From Vineibacter terrae (GTDB lineage: Bacteria > Pseudomonadota > Alphaproteobacteria > Reyranellales > Reyranellaceae), in contig NZ_VDUZ01000003.1 of assembly GCF_008039615.1 (NCBI RefSeq), forward strand, positions 213,620 through 277,619: a DNA stretch of 64,000 bases, given 5' to 3'. Each line of letters starts with the position of its first letter. Within the stretch, counting starts at the first letter, position 1. Below the pieces are notes generated by a model. It saw only the letters and a list, made by a program, of their open reading frames with translations. It was not told the DNA's origin and did no database searches. Position numbers and translations under genes: made by a program. Shown here one piece after another: positions 33,941-42,332 of this stretch.

Positions 33941-34618
33941 TCAGGCGCGGCGGCGTCCGGCGGCGGGCTTGGCCGCAGGGGGCTTCGCCGCCACGGGCTT
34001 GGCGGCGGTGATGCCCGACAGCAGGATGTCGACATGCATCGGGATCAGCTTCTCCGGCCGCAGACGGCCGTCCGGCTTGGCCCATTTCGACATCCAGTTC
34101 AGCGAGCCGAACAGGGCATGGCAGGCCACGACGCGGTCGGGCACGACCATGCTGCCTTCGCGCCTGCCCTGGTCGAGCAGCCCGTAGAGCAGCCGGTTGG
34201 CCTCGTCGATGCGCGCCTCGACCTCGACGCGGTCGTCGGCGTTGATCTCGCGGTTGGCGATCAGCGACAGGCAGGTGCCGTAGTCGGAGATCATGAGCTC
34301 GGCGTAGCGGATCATGATCGCGCGCAGCTTGTCGAGCGCGCTGCCGGTGCCGGCCACCGTGGCCTTCATGAAGGCCAGGATCTCCTCCTGCACCCGCACC
34401 TTGATGTCGAGCAGCAGCTTGTCCTTGCTTTCGACGTAGTAATAGATGGTGGGCTTGGTGATGTTCAGGATGTCGGCGAGCTCGTTGAGGGAGGCGCCCT
34501 CGTAGCCGCGCTGGCGGAACAGCGCTGCGGCCGCTTCCATCACGGCGTCGCGCTTGAGCTGGAACTTCGACTGGTGCTTGCGGGGCTTTTCACCCCACGG
34601 CGAGGCCGGTTCGGAAAT
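33941..34618 (-). CDS. TetR-family regulator 1, start unclear
   Basis: A TetR repressor with helix-turn-helix ASLNELADILNITKPTIYYYVESKDKLL. The ligand domain follows, then an Ala/Pro/Lys-rich tail. If translation began at the first normal codon (GTG 34543) most of helix 1 would be missing (KFQLKRDAVMEAAAALFRQRGYEG). The frame stays open up to 34651 without ATG, GTG or TTG. An ideal AAGGAGG site lies five bases before an ATT codon at 34618, which I used as the start. An upstream ATG (MTIAKRDSQGG, another frame) also suggests a one-base frameshift. It is divergent from the second TetR gene. Confidence 0.8.
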   Translation of the reverse strand: MSEPASPWGEKPRKHQSKFQLKRDAVMEAAAALFRQRGYEGASLNELADILNITKPTIYYYVESKDKLLLDIKVRVQEEILAFMKATVAGTGSALDKLRAIMIRYAELMISDYGTCLSLIANREINADDRVEVEARIDEANRLLYGLLDQGRREGSMVVPDRVVACHALFGSLNWMSKWAKPDGRLRPEKLIPMHVDILLSGITAAKPVAAKPPAAKPAAGRRRA

Positions 34619-34708
34619 GCGCGCCTCCTTGCGAATCGCGTTTGGCGATGGTCATGATCTGCCCTTACAGCGAAGCGTCGAATCCTTCAATGTGCGCAGG
34701 GCGGAATT

Positions 34709-34722
34709 GGACCGTCCGGTCG
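34709..34722. promoter_or_regulatory. TetR-type operator D
   Basis: GGACCGTCCGGTCG in the divergent region between the two TetR genes. GACC/GGTC arms are palindromic. Likely autoregulation of one or both regulators. Confidence 0.55.
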
Positions 34723-34796
34723 TTAGAATCCAGCCTCCTTTTCGGCACGCGATCCTATATAGTCCGGGCGGGGGGCTTGCGAGCGCACGAGGACAG

Positions 34797-35450
34797 ATGG
34801 AATCGGAAGAATCGAGGGGACAGTCGGCAACGCCCCTGTGGCGGCCCGGCCGGCGCCGCCGCGCGCCGGCCTACGACATCAAGCGCGAGGCGGTGATCGC
34901 CACCGCCGCGCGGCTGTTCCAGGAGAAGGGATATCGCAACACGACGCTGAACGATATCGCCGCCGCGCTGAATGTCACCAAGCCCACCATCTACTATTAC
35001 GTGCAGAACAAGGACGAGATCCTGGCCGAGTGCCGCGCCCGGGTCTGGGGCGGCATCACCAAGGTGATCCAGGCGGCATCCGACAGCCGCAAGAACGGGC
35101 GCGAGAAGGTCGAGCTGTTCGTCAGGAGCTACGCCGAGGCGATCTCCACGGACTACGGCAAGTGCCTGGTGATGACCGTCCGCGACGTCGGCGGCGCCGA
35201 GGCCGAGCTGCGCAAGTACCGCCAGGGCCTGCGCGAAGCCACGCATGTGCTGCGGGATATCGTGGCCGAGGGCATCCGTGACGGCTCGATCGCGCCCTGC
35301 GATCCCAGGATGGCGGCGTTCGCCATGTACGGCGCCCTGAACTGGATCACCTACTGGTACGATCCGGACGGGCCCAGCAACCCGAGCGAGATCGGCGAGG
35401 AATTCGTGCGGCTGTTCCGCACCGGGCTGAAGCCGCGGTTGGAACGGTAG
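34797..35450 (+). CDS. TetR-family regulator 2
   Basis: A 217-residue TetR protein. DNA-binding helices about 30-70 (TLNDIAAALNVTKPTIYYYVQNKDEIL); the recognition part TKPTIYYY is the same as in the TetR at 33941, so both may read the same operator. The N-terminus has an extra basic tail of about 25 residues (RPGRRRRAP). The C-terminal part has a Trp/Tyr-rich pocket (GALNWITYWYDPDG), close to the other regulator's GSLNWMSKW. It precedes an acyl-CoA ligase, with a repeat between. Confidence 0.9.
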   Translation: MESEESRGQSATPLWRPGRRRRAPAYDIKREAVIATAARLFQEKGYRNTTLNDIAAALNVTKPTIYYYVQNKDEILAECRARVWGGITKVIQAASDSRKNGREKVELFVRSYAEAISTDYGKCLVMTVRDVGGAEAELRKYRQGLREATHVLRDIVAEGIRDGSIAPCDPRMAAFAMYGALNWITYWYDPDGPSNPSEIGEEFVRLFRTGLKPRLER

Positions 35451-35487
35451 ACATTCTTGTTTCCTCCCCACGCGATATGGACCTCCT

Positions 35488-35574
35488 GTCATCCCGAGCG
35501 CAGCGAGGGATCTCCCGCGCATGGCACGGTGCGCCTTTGCCGCAGGAGATCCCTCGCTGCGCTCGGGATGACAG
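35488..35574. repeat. palindromic repeat, family 1, copy 4
   Basis: GTCATCCCGAGCGCAGCGAG to its reverse complement with the inner GGGATCTCC / GGAGATCCC pair. Lies between the TetR gene and the operator of the next ligase. Confidence 0.85.
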
Positions 35575-35612
35575 GAGGGGCGGGAGGGCCGAACAAAATC
35601 CATTGATTTTAT

Positions 35613-35626
35613 CGACCAGACGGTAG
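35613..35626. promoter_or_regulatory. TetR-type operator C
   Basis: CGACCAGACGGTAG, the exact reverse complement of operator A at 28290. It lies 54 bases before the ligase start in an AT-rich stretch. Confidence 0.62.
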
Positions 35627-35666
35627 AATTTAGCGGCAAGCACGGAAACGCACCCGGGAGAGCACG

Positions 35667-37193
35667 ATGTCCGAAACAGGCACCGGCGTCGACCTGTCCG
35701 CCCTGCAGCAGGCGGTCGGCAACGTGATCCCCATGGGCAGCCTGCCGGCGCATCATGCGGCGCATGACCCCGAGCGCGCGGCGGTGACCCAGGACGAGGT
35801 GAGCGTGAGCTGGCGCGAGCTGGAGGCGCGGGCCAACCGGCGGGCGCGGCTGTTCGCGGCAAGCGGCGTGAGCGAGGGCGACTTCGTCACCATCGCGCTG
35901 CCCAACGGCGTCGAGTTCTACGAGACATCGTTTGCGATCTGGAAGCTGGGCGCGACGCCCAACGTCGTGTCCTCGCGCCTGCCGGACGCCGAGCTGCGCG
36001 CCATCGTCGAGCTGGTGCAGCCGCGCCTGGTGGTCGGCCCCGACCCGGGACGCCTGCCGGGATGGCAGGTGCTGCCGGCGGGACACACGCCCGATCCAAG
36101 CCTGTCGGATGCGGCGCTGCCGCCCAAGGTGGCGCCCTACTGGAAGGCGATGAGCAGCGGCGGCTCGACCGGACGGCCCAAGATCATCGTCGACCACAAT
36201 CCCGGCGTCTGGGATCCGGCGGTCGGCCTGCTGGGACAGCAGCCCGGCGACGTTCTGCTCAACCCCGGGCCGCTCTACCACAACGCGCCCTTCAGCCTGA
36301 TGCATGCCGGGCTGTTCGGCGGCGGCCATGTGGTGAACATGGACCGCTTCGATCCGCTGCGGGCGCTGGAGCTGATCGCGCGGCATCGCGTGCAGTGGGT
36401 CAACTTCGTGCCCACGATGATGCACCGCATCTGGCGGCTGCCGCAGGAGCAGCGCACGGCGCCCGACCTCGGCAGCCTGCGGGTGGTGTTCCACATGGCC
36501 TCGGCATGCCCAATGTGGCTGAAGGAGCAGTGGATCGGCTGGCTGGGGGCCGAGCGCATCTTCGAACTCTATGGCGGTACCGAGCGCCAGGGCGCGACGG
36601 TGATCAGCGGCACGGAATGGCTGGCGCACAAGGGCTCGGTGGGCCGCATCCAGCCCGGCTCGCGGCTGCGCGTGGTGGGCGAGAACGGCAAGGACTGCGC
36701 GCCGGGCGAGGTCGGCGAGATCTTCTTCCTGCCCGACGGCGGGCGCGGCTCGACCTACCACTACATCGGCGCCGACGCCAAGTCGCTGGACGACTGGGAG
36801 TCGATCGGCGACATGGGCTATGTCGACGCCGACGACTATCTGTACATCGTCGATAGGCGCACCGACCTGATCGTGTCGGGCGGCGCCAACGTCTACCCGG
36901 CCGAGGTCGAGGCGGCGCTCGACGCGCATCCCGACGTCAGCTCCAGCGTGGTGATAGGGTTGCCCGACGAGGATCTCGGGCACCGCGTGCATGCGCTGGT
37001 GCAGCTCACGCCCGAGGCGCGCGAGCGCGTCAGCGCCGACGACCTGCGCGCCTGGCTCGAGACGCGGCTGGTCCGCTACAAGGTGCCGCGCTCCTTCGAG
37101 CTCGTGGACGACTTCCTGCGCGACGAGGCCGGCAAGGTGCGCCGCAGCGCCCTGCGCGAAGCGCGCATGGCGCGGCCGCCTGCTGCGGCGTGA
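35667..37193 (+). CDS. acyl-CoA ligase, bile-acid/aromatic type (ANL family)
   Basis: A 508-residue AMP-forming ligase. The phosphate loop is MSSGGSTGRPK, the A5 motif is YGGTERQGA, and the hinge is GDMGYVDADDYLYIVDRRTDLIVSGGANVYPAEVE; the C-terminal lysine is in DEAGKVRRSAL. It is of the kind seen beside acyl-CoA dehydrogenases in bile-acid-like or steroid side-chain breakdown; the substrate is not known. It has the same operator as the binding proteins, so uptake and activation are probably switched on together. Confidence 0.87.
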   Translation: MSETGTGVDLSALQQAVGNVIPMGSLPAHHAAHDPERAAVTQDEVSVSWRELEARANRRARLFAASGVSEGDFVTIALPNGVEFYETSFAIWKLGATPNVVSSRLPDAELRAIVELVQPRLVVGPDPGRLPGWQVLPAGHTPDPSLSDAALPPKVAPYWKAMSSGGSTGRPKIIVDHNPGVWDPAVGLLGQQPGDVLLNPGPLYHNAPFSLMHAGLFGGGHVVNMDRFDPLRALELIARHRVQWVNFVPTMMHRIWRLPQEQRTAPDLGSLRVVFHMASACPMWLKEQWIGWLGAERIFELYGGTERQGATVISGTEWLAHKGSVGRIQPGSRLRVVGENGKDCAPGEVGEIFFLPDGGRGSTYHYIGADAKSLDDWESIGDMGYVDADDYLYIVDRRTDLIVSGGANVYPAEVEAALDAHPDVSSSVVIGLPDEDLGHRVHALVQLTPEARERVSADDLRAWLETRLVRYKVPRSFELVDDFLRDEAGKVRRSALREARMARPPAAA

Positions 37194-37380
37194 CGAAGAG
37201 CGATTCACCACGGCGCTGCAGAGGAAGCACAGAGAATGATTTTCGCGCTCTCTCCAGGATCTCTACGACGCGGCGACCTCTACGACGCGCCAAGATGACG
37301 CGCCTCGGCGATGGTTGCGTCACCATGCCGAATGTTCCATGGTCGGTCGCATGATGAAACAAAGATGAGGGGTGGACCGG

Positions 37381-38421
37381 ATGTCTGTGACAACGAAGGC
37401 CGCGGTGCGGCGCAACCTTCTCAAGGCTTCAGTTGCGCTTGCGGTGGCGCCGGCCGTCATCGGCAGCGCGCGGGCGGAAGCGAAGGTGACCTGGAAGGTG
37501 CAGTCGCACTGGCCCAAGGCATCCGGCTCGTTCAACGACAGCCTGGGCGCTCTGGCGAAGCAGCTGGAAGAACGCACCGCAGGCCGCTTCAAGCTCGAAA
37601 TGTACGGTGCCGGCGAGATCGCCAAGGATCGTGAGATCTACAACGTCGTGCGTCGCGGCGTCGTGCCGATGGGGACGATCTCCCCGGGCTATATTCTCGG
37701 CGAAGCGCAGGCGATGGGGCTGTTCTACGGCGTTCCGGGAACGTTGCGCGAGTCCTGGGAGATGATGCATCTCACCAAGAATCTCGGCATCGAGAAGATG
37801 GTGAATGACGAGCTGAAGCCCAAGGGCGTCGTCGTCATGGGCGACAAAGCCTATCCGACCGAGCTCGTGCTGAAGAAGAAAGTCACGTCGCTGGCGGATT
37901 TCAGCGCGCTCAAGGTTCGTTCCGCCGGCACCATGCTGGAATATCTCGCCGCGGCCGGCGCATCGCCGCAGCAGGTCGCGGGACCCGAGATCTACCAGGC
38001 TATCTCCACCGGCGTGGTCGATGGCGCGCATTGGGGTGCCGCGATCGGCGCGTTGTCGATGAAGTTCTGGGAAGTCGCAAAGTATCACATGAAGCCAGCG
38101 CTCGGCTTCGCCAACGACACCTACATCGTGAACGTCGCGGCGCTCGACAAGCTTCCTGCGGATCTGAGGCTGCAATTCGTGTCTCTGGTCGAGGAGCGCT
38201 ACTTCCTCCGTTCGGTCGAGTACCTGCACCAGGAGGCGCTCGCCTTGACCACCGGCAAGGCGAAGATGGGTGTCGAGGTGGTTCAGTTCCCGGATGAGGT
38301 GCTCAAGAAGTTTGCCGATGCCTCCCAGGCGATCCTGAAGAAGGAAGGAGCGAAGGGAGACATCGCAGCCAAGGGTACCAAGGCCCTGACCGGGTTGATG
38401 TCGGATCTCGGCTACGTCTAG
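37381..38421 (+). CDS. dctP: TRAP transporter substrate-binding protein (DctP family)
   Basis: A 346-residue periplasmic binding protein. An N-terminal RR (RRNLLKASVALAVAPAVIGSARA) is a Tat-like signal peptide. The mature part begins VTWKVQSHWPKASGSF and contains the DctP signature region (LKVRSAGTMLEYLAAAGASPQQVAGPEIYQAISTGVVDGAHWG), which contains the ligand carboxylate-binding Arg. GAGGGGTGG before ATG 37381; GTG 37372 overlaps the ribosome site. Its permeases follow in order, a complete system. Confidence 0.93.
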   Translation: MSVTTKAAVRRNLLKASVALAVAPAVIGSARAEAKVTWKVQSHWPKASGSFNDSLGALAKQLEERTAGRFKLEMYGAGEIAKDREIYNVVRRGVVPMGTISPGYILGEAQAMGLFYGVPGTLRESWEMMHLTKNLGIEKMVNDELKPKGVVVMGDKAYPTELVLKKKVTSLADFSALKVRSAGTMLEYLAAAGASPQQVAGPEIYQAISTGVVDGAHWGAAIGALSMKFWEVAKYHMKPALGFANDTYIVNVAALDKLPADLRLQFVSLVEERYFLRSVEYLHQEALALTTGKAKMGVEVVQFPDEVLKKFADASQAILKKEGAKGDIAAKGTKALTGLMSDLGYV

Positions 38422-38540
38422 TGGCCTCGGCCCCGGCCGAATGCGCTGGCCGGGGCCATCGACTTCAACCGCTGTTCCGCGGGTGGATGCGAGGACGTTC
38501 GCGCCCGGCGGATGATCGGTCAAGCAGGGACGAGGGCCGG

Positions 38541-39083
38541 ATGCTGAAGCTTGCCAGGACGATCACCTCCATCAACAAATGGTGCGCCCGGATTGCCGCA
38601 TGGCTGATCATGCCGATGTTCGCCCTGCTGATGGCCGATGTCATCATGCGCTACGTGGTCGGCAGCGCGGCGATCTGGACTGCCGAGCTGGCTCAGCTGA
38701 TCTTCGGAGTCTATGCGGTCATCGCCGGCGGCTATCTGCTGGTCGAGCGGGCGCATGTCAACGTCGATATCATCTACGGCCGATATAGCGCCGTGCGGAA
38801 AGCGAAGATCGATCTGGCCACGTCGTTCCTGCTCTTTCTGTTCCTTGCGGTGCTGATCTGGCAGGGCACCGACATGGCCTGGGAGTCTGCCGCCAAGCTC
38901 GAGACATCCTCCAGCATCTGGGATCCGCAGATCTGGCCGGTCAAGGTCGCGATCCCGGTCGCCGGCGTCCTGCTGCTGCTCCAGGCCTTCGTGCGCATCG
39001 CCTCGGATATCCGCACGGTGATGGGCATCGAGAATGATCCGGATGTGTTCGGCAAGCAAGCCAACGACGAGCCCTCTCATTGA
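38541..39083 (+). CDS. dctQ: TRAP transporter small permease (DctQ)
   Basis: A 180-residue inner-membrane subunit with four helices. The first helix ends DVIMRYVVGSAAIW and the second has AELAQLIFGVYAVIAGGYLLVERAHVNVDI, the classic DctQ pattern. It stabilises the large permease. The gap to dctP is 119 bases and to dctM 15 bases, so all three are likely one operon. Confidence 0.93.
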   Translation: MLKLARTITSINKWCARIAAWLIMPMFALLMADVIMRYVVGSAAIWTAELAQLIFGVYAVIAGGYLLVERAHVNVDIIYGRYSAVRKAKIDLATSFLLFLFLAVLIWQGTDMAWESAAKLETSSSIWDPQIWPVKVAIPVAGVLLLLQAFVRIASDIRTVMGIENDPDVFGKQANDEPSH

Positions 39084-39098
39084 ACGGGAAGATTGATC

Positions 39099-40421
39099 GT
39101 GCCTGTCGAACTCATCACGCTTCTCTTCTTCGGCTCACTCGTCCTCTTCCTGTTCATCGGCACCCCCCTGGTTTTCACCCTTGGGGGCATTTCCGTCATC
39201 TTCCTGTTCTTCACGATGGGGCCTGTCGGGTTCTACATCGTCGCGTCCAAGTTCTGGGACTCGATGATGAGCTTCACCCTCATCGCCATTCCCATGTATG
39301 TCTACATGGCGATGCTGCTCGAGAAATCCGGCGTGGCGCAGGATCTCTACCGGATGATGCATGTCTGGTTCGGCTCGATCCGGGGCGGGTTGGCGATCGG
39401 CACCGTCGCGATCTGTGCGATCTTCGCGGCCATGAGCGGCATCAGCGGCGCCGCGGTCGTGACGATGGGGACCATCGCGCTGCCGCGCATGCTCGAGCGC
39501 GGCTATGACAAGCAGCTTGCGGTGGGCGCGATCAATTGCGGCGGCGGCTGGGGCATCCTGATCCCGCCCTCGATCCTGATGGTCCTGTATGCCTTGCTGA
39601 CCGAGGTCTCGGTGGGGCGGCTGTTCGCATCGGGCATCGGCCCGGGCATCCTGCTGTTCGTGCTGGTGTCGATCTATATCGGCGTGCGCGCCTGGCTGCA
39701 GCCCTCGCTCGCGCCCGCCCTGCCGGTCGAGGAGCGCGGCGACTGGAGCCTGAAGATCAAGTCGCTCAAGGCGGTGTTCCTGCCGCTCTTCATCGTCATG
39801 CTCGTGCTGGGCGCGATCTTCGGCGGCTTCGCGACGCCGACCGAGGCGGCCGCGCTCGGCGTGTTCGGCGCGCTGGTGTCGTCGGCCGTCCATCGCAAGC
39901 TCTCGTTCGCAGTCCTCAACGATGCCGCGATGCAGACCCTGCGGCTGACTGCGCTCATCATGTGGATCCTGTTCGCGGCGCACGCCTTCTCGACCGCTTA
40001 TACGACGCTGGGCGCCAACGATCTGATGAACCATCTGATGACGCTGATCCCCGGCGGTCAGTGGGGCGCGCTCGCGTTCATGCTTCTCGTGCTGCTGCTG
40101 CTCGGCATGGTGCTCGATCCGGTAGGAATCATGCTGATCACGCTGCCGGTATTCCTGCCGGTGGTGAAGGCCTATGGCTGGGATCCGATCTGGTTCGGCG
40201 TGATTTTCATCATCATGATGGAGATCGGCTACATGACGCCGCCGTTCGGCTTCAACCTGTTTTACCTCAAGGCCGTGGCGCCTCCCGAAGTGACGATGCA
40301 CGACATCTACCTGTCGGTCATTCCCTACGTGCTGGTGACCCTCGTTGGCGTGCTGATCCTGATCATGCTCCCCGAGATCGCCCTCTACTTCCCGAACCTG
40401 TTCTTCGGCGAGGCGAGGTAG
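39099..40421 (+). CDS. dctM: TRAP transporter large permease (DctM)
   Basis: A 440-residue membrane protein with about 12 hydrophobic segments that carries the solute with sodium. It starts with GTG at 39099 since GGGAAG is seven bases upstream; a TTG two codons before is too near. Conserved parts include GGWGILIPPSILMVLY and PTEAAALGVFGALV. An SDR gene follows 99 bases later. Confidence 0.93.
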   Translation: MPVELITLLFFGSLVLFLFIGTPLVFTLGGISVIFLFFTMGPVGFYIVASKFWDSMMSFTLIAIPMYVYMAMLLEKSGVAQDLYRMMHVWFGSIRGGLAIGTVAICAIFAAMSGISGAAVVTMGTIALPRMLERGYDKQLAVGAINCGGGWGILIPPSILMVLYALLTEVSVGRLFASGIGPGILLFVLVSIYIGVRAWLQPSLAPALPVEERGDWSLKIKSLKAVFLPLFIVMLVLGAIFGGFATPTEAAALGVFGALVSSAVHRKLSFAVLNDAAMQTLRLTALIMWILFAAHAFSTAYTTLGANDLMNHLMTLIPGGQWGALAFMLLVLLLLGMVLDPVGIMLITLPVFLPVVKAYGWDPIWFGVIFIIMMEIGYMTPPFGFNLFYLKAVAPPEVTMHDIYLSVIPYVLVTLVGVLILIMLPEIALYFPNLFFGEAR

Positions 40422-40520
40422 CGGTGATATCCGGCGGCGTTTTCACGCGCCGCCGCCGATCCCGCCGGACGTCCTTGGCGGTGAAGTCTTCTCACAAGAA
40501 TCCGATACCGGGAGATCAGC

Positions 40521-41300
40521 ATGAAACGGGTCGAGGGGAAGGTCGCGATCGTGACCGGCGGGGCAAGCGGCATCGGGGCTGCGACCTGCCGGGTGCTCGC
40601 GCTGGAGGGCGCACAGGTCGTGGTCGCCGACATCAGCGAGCGGCGCGGGCCGTCGGTGGCCGAATCGATCAGGGCCGATGGCGGCGCTGCGCATTTCATG
40701 CGGCTGGATGCCGGTGATGCCGCGAGCTGGCGGGCGGTGGTGGATGCCACGGTCGAGCGCTTCGGCGGGCTCGATATCCTGGTCAATTGCGCCTACTCGG
40801 GCAAGGCGGGCGCGGTCGACACCATGCCCGACGAGACCTGGGGCCAGGCCTTCCGCGTCACCACCGACGGCGTGTTCTACGGCATGAAGACGGCCGGCGC
40901 GCAGATGCGCGCCGGCGGCGCCATCGTGAACATCGCCAGCGTCGCGGCCTATCGCGGCTCGACCCACAACGTCGCCTACGCCGCCGCCAAGTCGGCGGTG
41001 ATCTCGGCCACGCGCTCGGCGGCGATGCGGTTTGCCGAGATGCCGCACAAGATCCGCGTCAACGCCGTGGCGCCGGGCATGATCCAGACGCCGGCGCTGG
41101 AGAAGACCTTCGAGGCGCTGGCGCGCCAGGGCCGCTCGGTCGACTCGACCAAGGCGGCGATGGTGCGGCAGATCCCGCTGGGCCATGTCGGGGCGCCCGA
41201 GGACATCGCCCGCGCCGTGCTGTTCCTGGCCAGCGACGAGGCGCGCTACATCACCGGCACCGAGCTGGTGGTCGACGGCGGCTTCCTGGCGCGGTGGTAG
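40521..41300 (+). CDS. short-chain dehydrogenase/reductase
   Basis: A 259-residue SDR with TGGASGIG at the N-terminus and an acidic ADISE end of strand 2, so NAD is likely. The catalytic set is Ser140, Tyr153 and Lys157 (YAAAK). The usual NNAG after strand 4 is changed to NCAYSG. It follows the TRAP permease genes and probably oxidises the imported compound. Two extra SDRs of this class occur in the window, at 26338. Confidence 0.87.
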   Translation: MKRVEGKVAIVTGGASGIGAATCRVLALEGAQVVVADISERRGPSVAESIRADGGAAHFMRLDAGDAASWRAVVDATVERFGGLDILVNCAYSGKAGAVDTMPDETWGQAFRVTTDGVFYGMKTAGAQMRAGGAIVNIASVAAYRGSTHNVAYAAAKSAVISATRSAAMRFAEMPHKIRVNAVAPGMIQTPALEKTFEALARQGRSVDSTKAAMVRQIPLGHVGAPEDIARAVLFLASDEARYITGTELVVDGGFLARW

Positions 41301-41416
41301 GGGCGGTCCTGCCCCACGGCAGGCAGGCCGCAGGCTGACAAGGCGTCAACAAAACTTGTTTGCCAGCGGCACGCCAGCGGCGCTATCGCTGATGCGAGCC
41401 GGAGCAGGAGGACACC

Positions 41417-41743
41417 ATGCCCGTGATTCTTCAGGTCAACTACACGCCCAGCGACAAGCAGAGCCGCCAGGCGCCGCAGGACAGGATCGAGTCGGCGAAG
41501 GCGATCGCCAAGCTGCCGGGGCTGCTGTGGAAGGTGTGGATCGAGGACAGCGCCAGCAACACGCGCGGCGGCATCTACCTGTTCGAGAACCTGGACAGCG
41601 CCAAGGCCTGGGGCGACGGCGTGCTGGCGACGCGCCTGGCCGAGGGCGGCGGCAGCGACGTCTCGATCCGCTACTTCGACGTCAACGAGGAGCCCAGCGT
41701 CATCACGCGGGCGCCGCTGGCGCAGCTGCTGCAAGCCGCGTGA
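41417..41743 (+). CDS. YdhR-type monooxygenase-like protein
   Basis: A 108-residue dimeric alpha/beta-barrel-like protein resembling YdhR. It starts MPVILQVNYTPSDKQ and has the AKLPGLLWKVWIEDSASNTRGGIYLFEN stretch that is diagnostic for the family. YdhR-like proteins may act on small aromatics or quinones, but proof is lacking. GGAGGAC lies before ATG. The stop overlaps the next gene's GTG. Confidence 0.85.
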   Translation: MPVILQVNYTPSDKQSRQAPQDRIESAKAIAKLPGLLWKVWIEDSASNTRGGIYLFENLDSAKAWGDGVLATRLAEGGGSDVSIRYFDVNEEPSVITRAPLAQLLQAA

Positions 41744-42219
41744 CACCGGCGGCCCGGACCGGGGCGTCGACACGCACGTCGCAGGTCATCAAGGCGCGGC
41801 CTGAGGCGGTGTATGCCGCGTTCATGGATGCGGCCGCGCTCATGGCCTGGCTGCCGCCGGCGCAGATGACGGCCAGGATGCACGCGTTCGACGCGCGGGT
41901 CGGCGGCGGCTACCGGATGTCGCTGTTCTATCCGCCCGACGAGCAGGCCTTCCACGGCAAGACCGCGGACAAGGAGGACATGGTCGACGTGCGGTTCATG
42001 GCGCTGGCGCCGCCGCATCGGATCGTGCAGGCCGTGCGCTTCGTCACCGCCGATCCCGCCTTCGCCGGCGGGATGACGATGACCGTGACCCTGGACCCGG
42101 TGCCGGACGGCACGGCAGTCACCTTGTCGTTCGAGAACCTGCCGCCGGGCCTGCGTCCCGAGGACAACGACGCCGGCGCGCGGCTGTCGCTGGCGCAACT
42201 GGCGCGCTTCGTGGAATGA
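41740..42219 (+). CDS. SRPBCC / AHSA1-type ligand-binding protein
   Basis: A 159-residue START-like fold protein. RTSQVIKARPEAVYAAFMDAAALMAWLPPAQM opens it, the middle has VGGGYRMSLF, and the C-terminal TLSFENLPPGLRPEDNDAGARLSLAQLARFVE ends the long helix. GTG overlaps the YdhR stop (GTGA). Its 3' end is part of a 13-base tandem repeat. The ligand is unknown. Confidence 0.83.
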   Translation: MTPAARTGASTRTSQVIKARPEAVYAAFMDAAALMAWLPPAQMTARMHAFDARVGGGYRMSLFYPPDEQAFHGKTADKEDMVDVRFMALAPPHRIVQAVRFVTADPAFAGGMTMTVTLDPVPDGTAVTLSFENLPPGLRPEDNDAGARLSLAQLARFVE

Positions 42220-42249
42220 CGCAGTGGAATGACGCAGTGGAATGACGCA
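42211..42249. repeat. three 13-bp tandem repeats over a stop codon
   Basis: GTGGAATGACGCA three times in a row. The first unit holds the TGA stop of the SRPBCC gene; the others follow it. Copy-number change could extend the transcript tail but not the protein, because each unit carries a TGA in the same or next frame. Confidence 0.7.
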
Positions 42250-42332
42250 AGCGCAAGCGCGCGCCGCGGCCGCCAGTCCTCGTCCGGCGTCACGTGCTCG
42301 CTGCCGCCTCGATGCGCTGGCAACCCGGGAGG

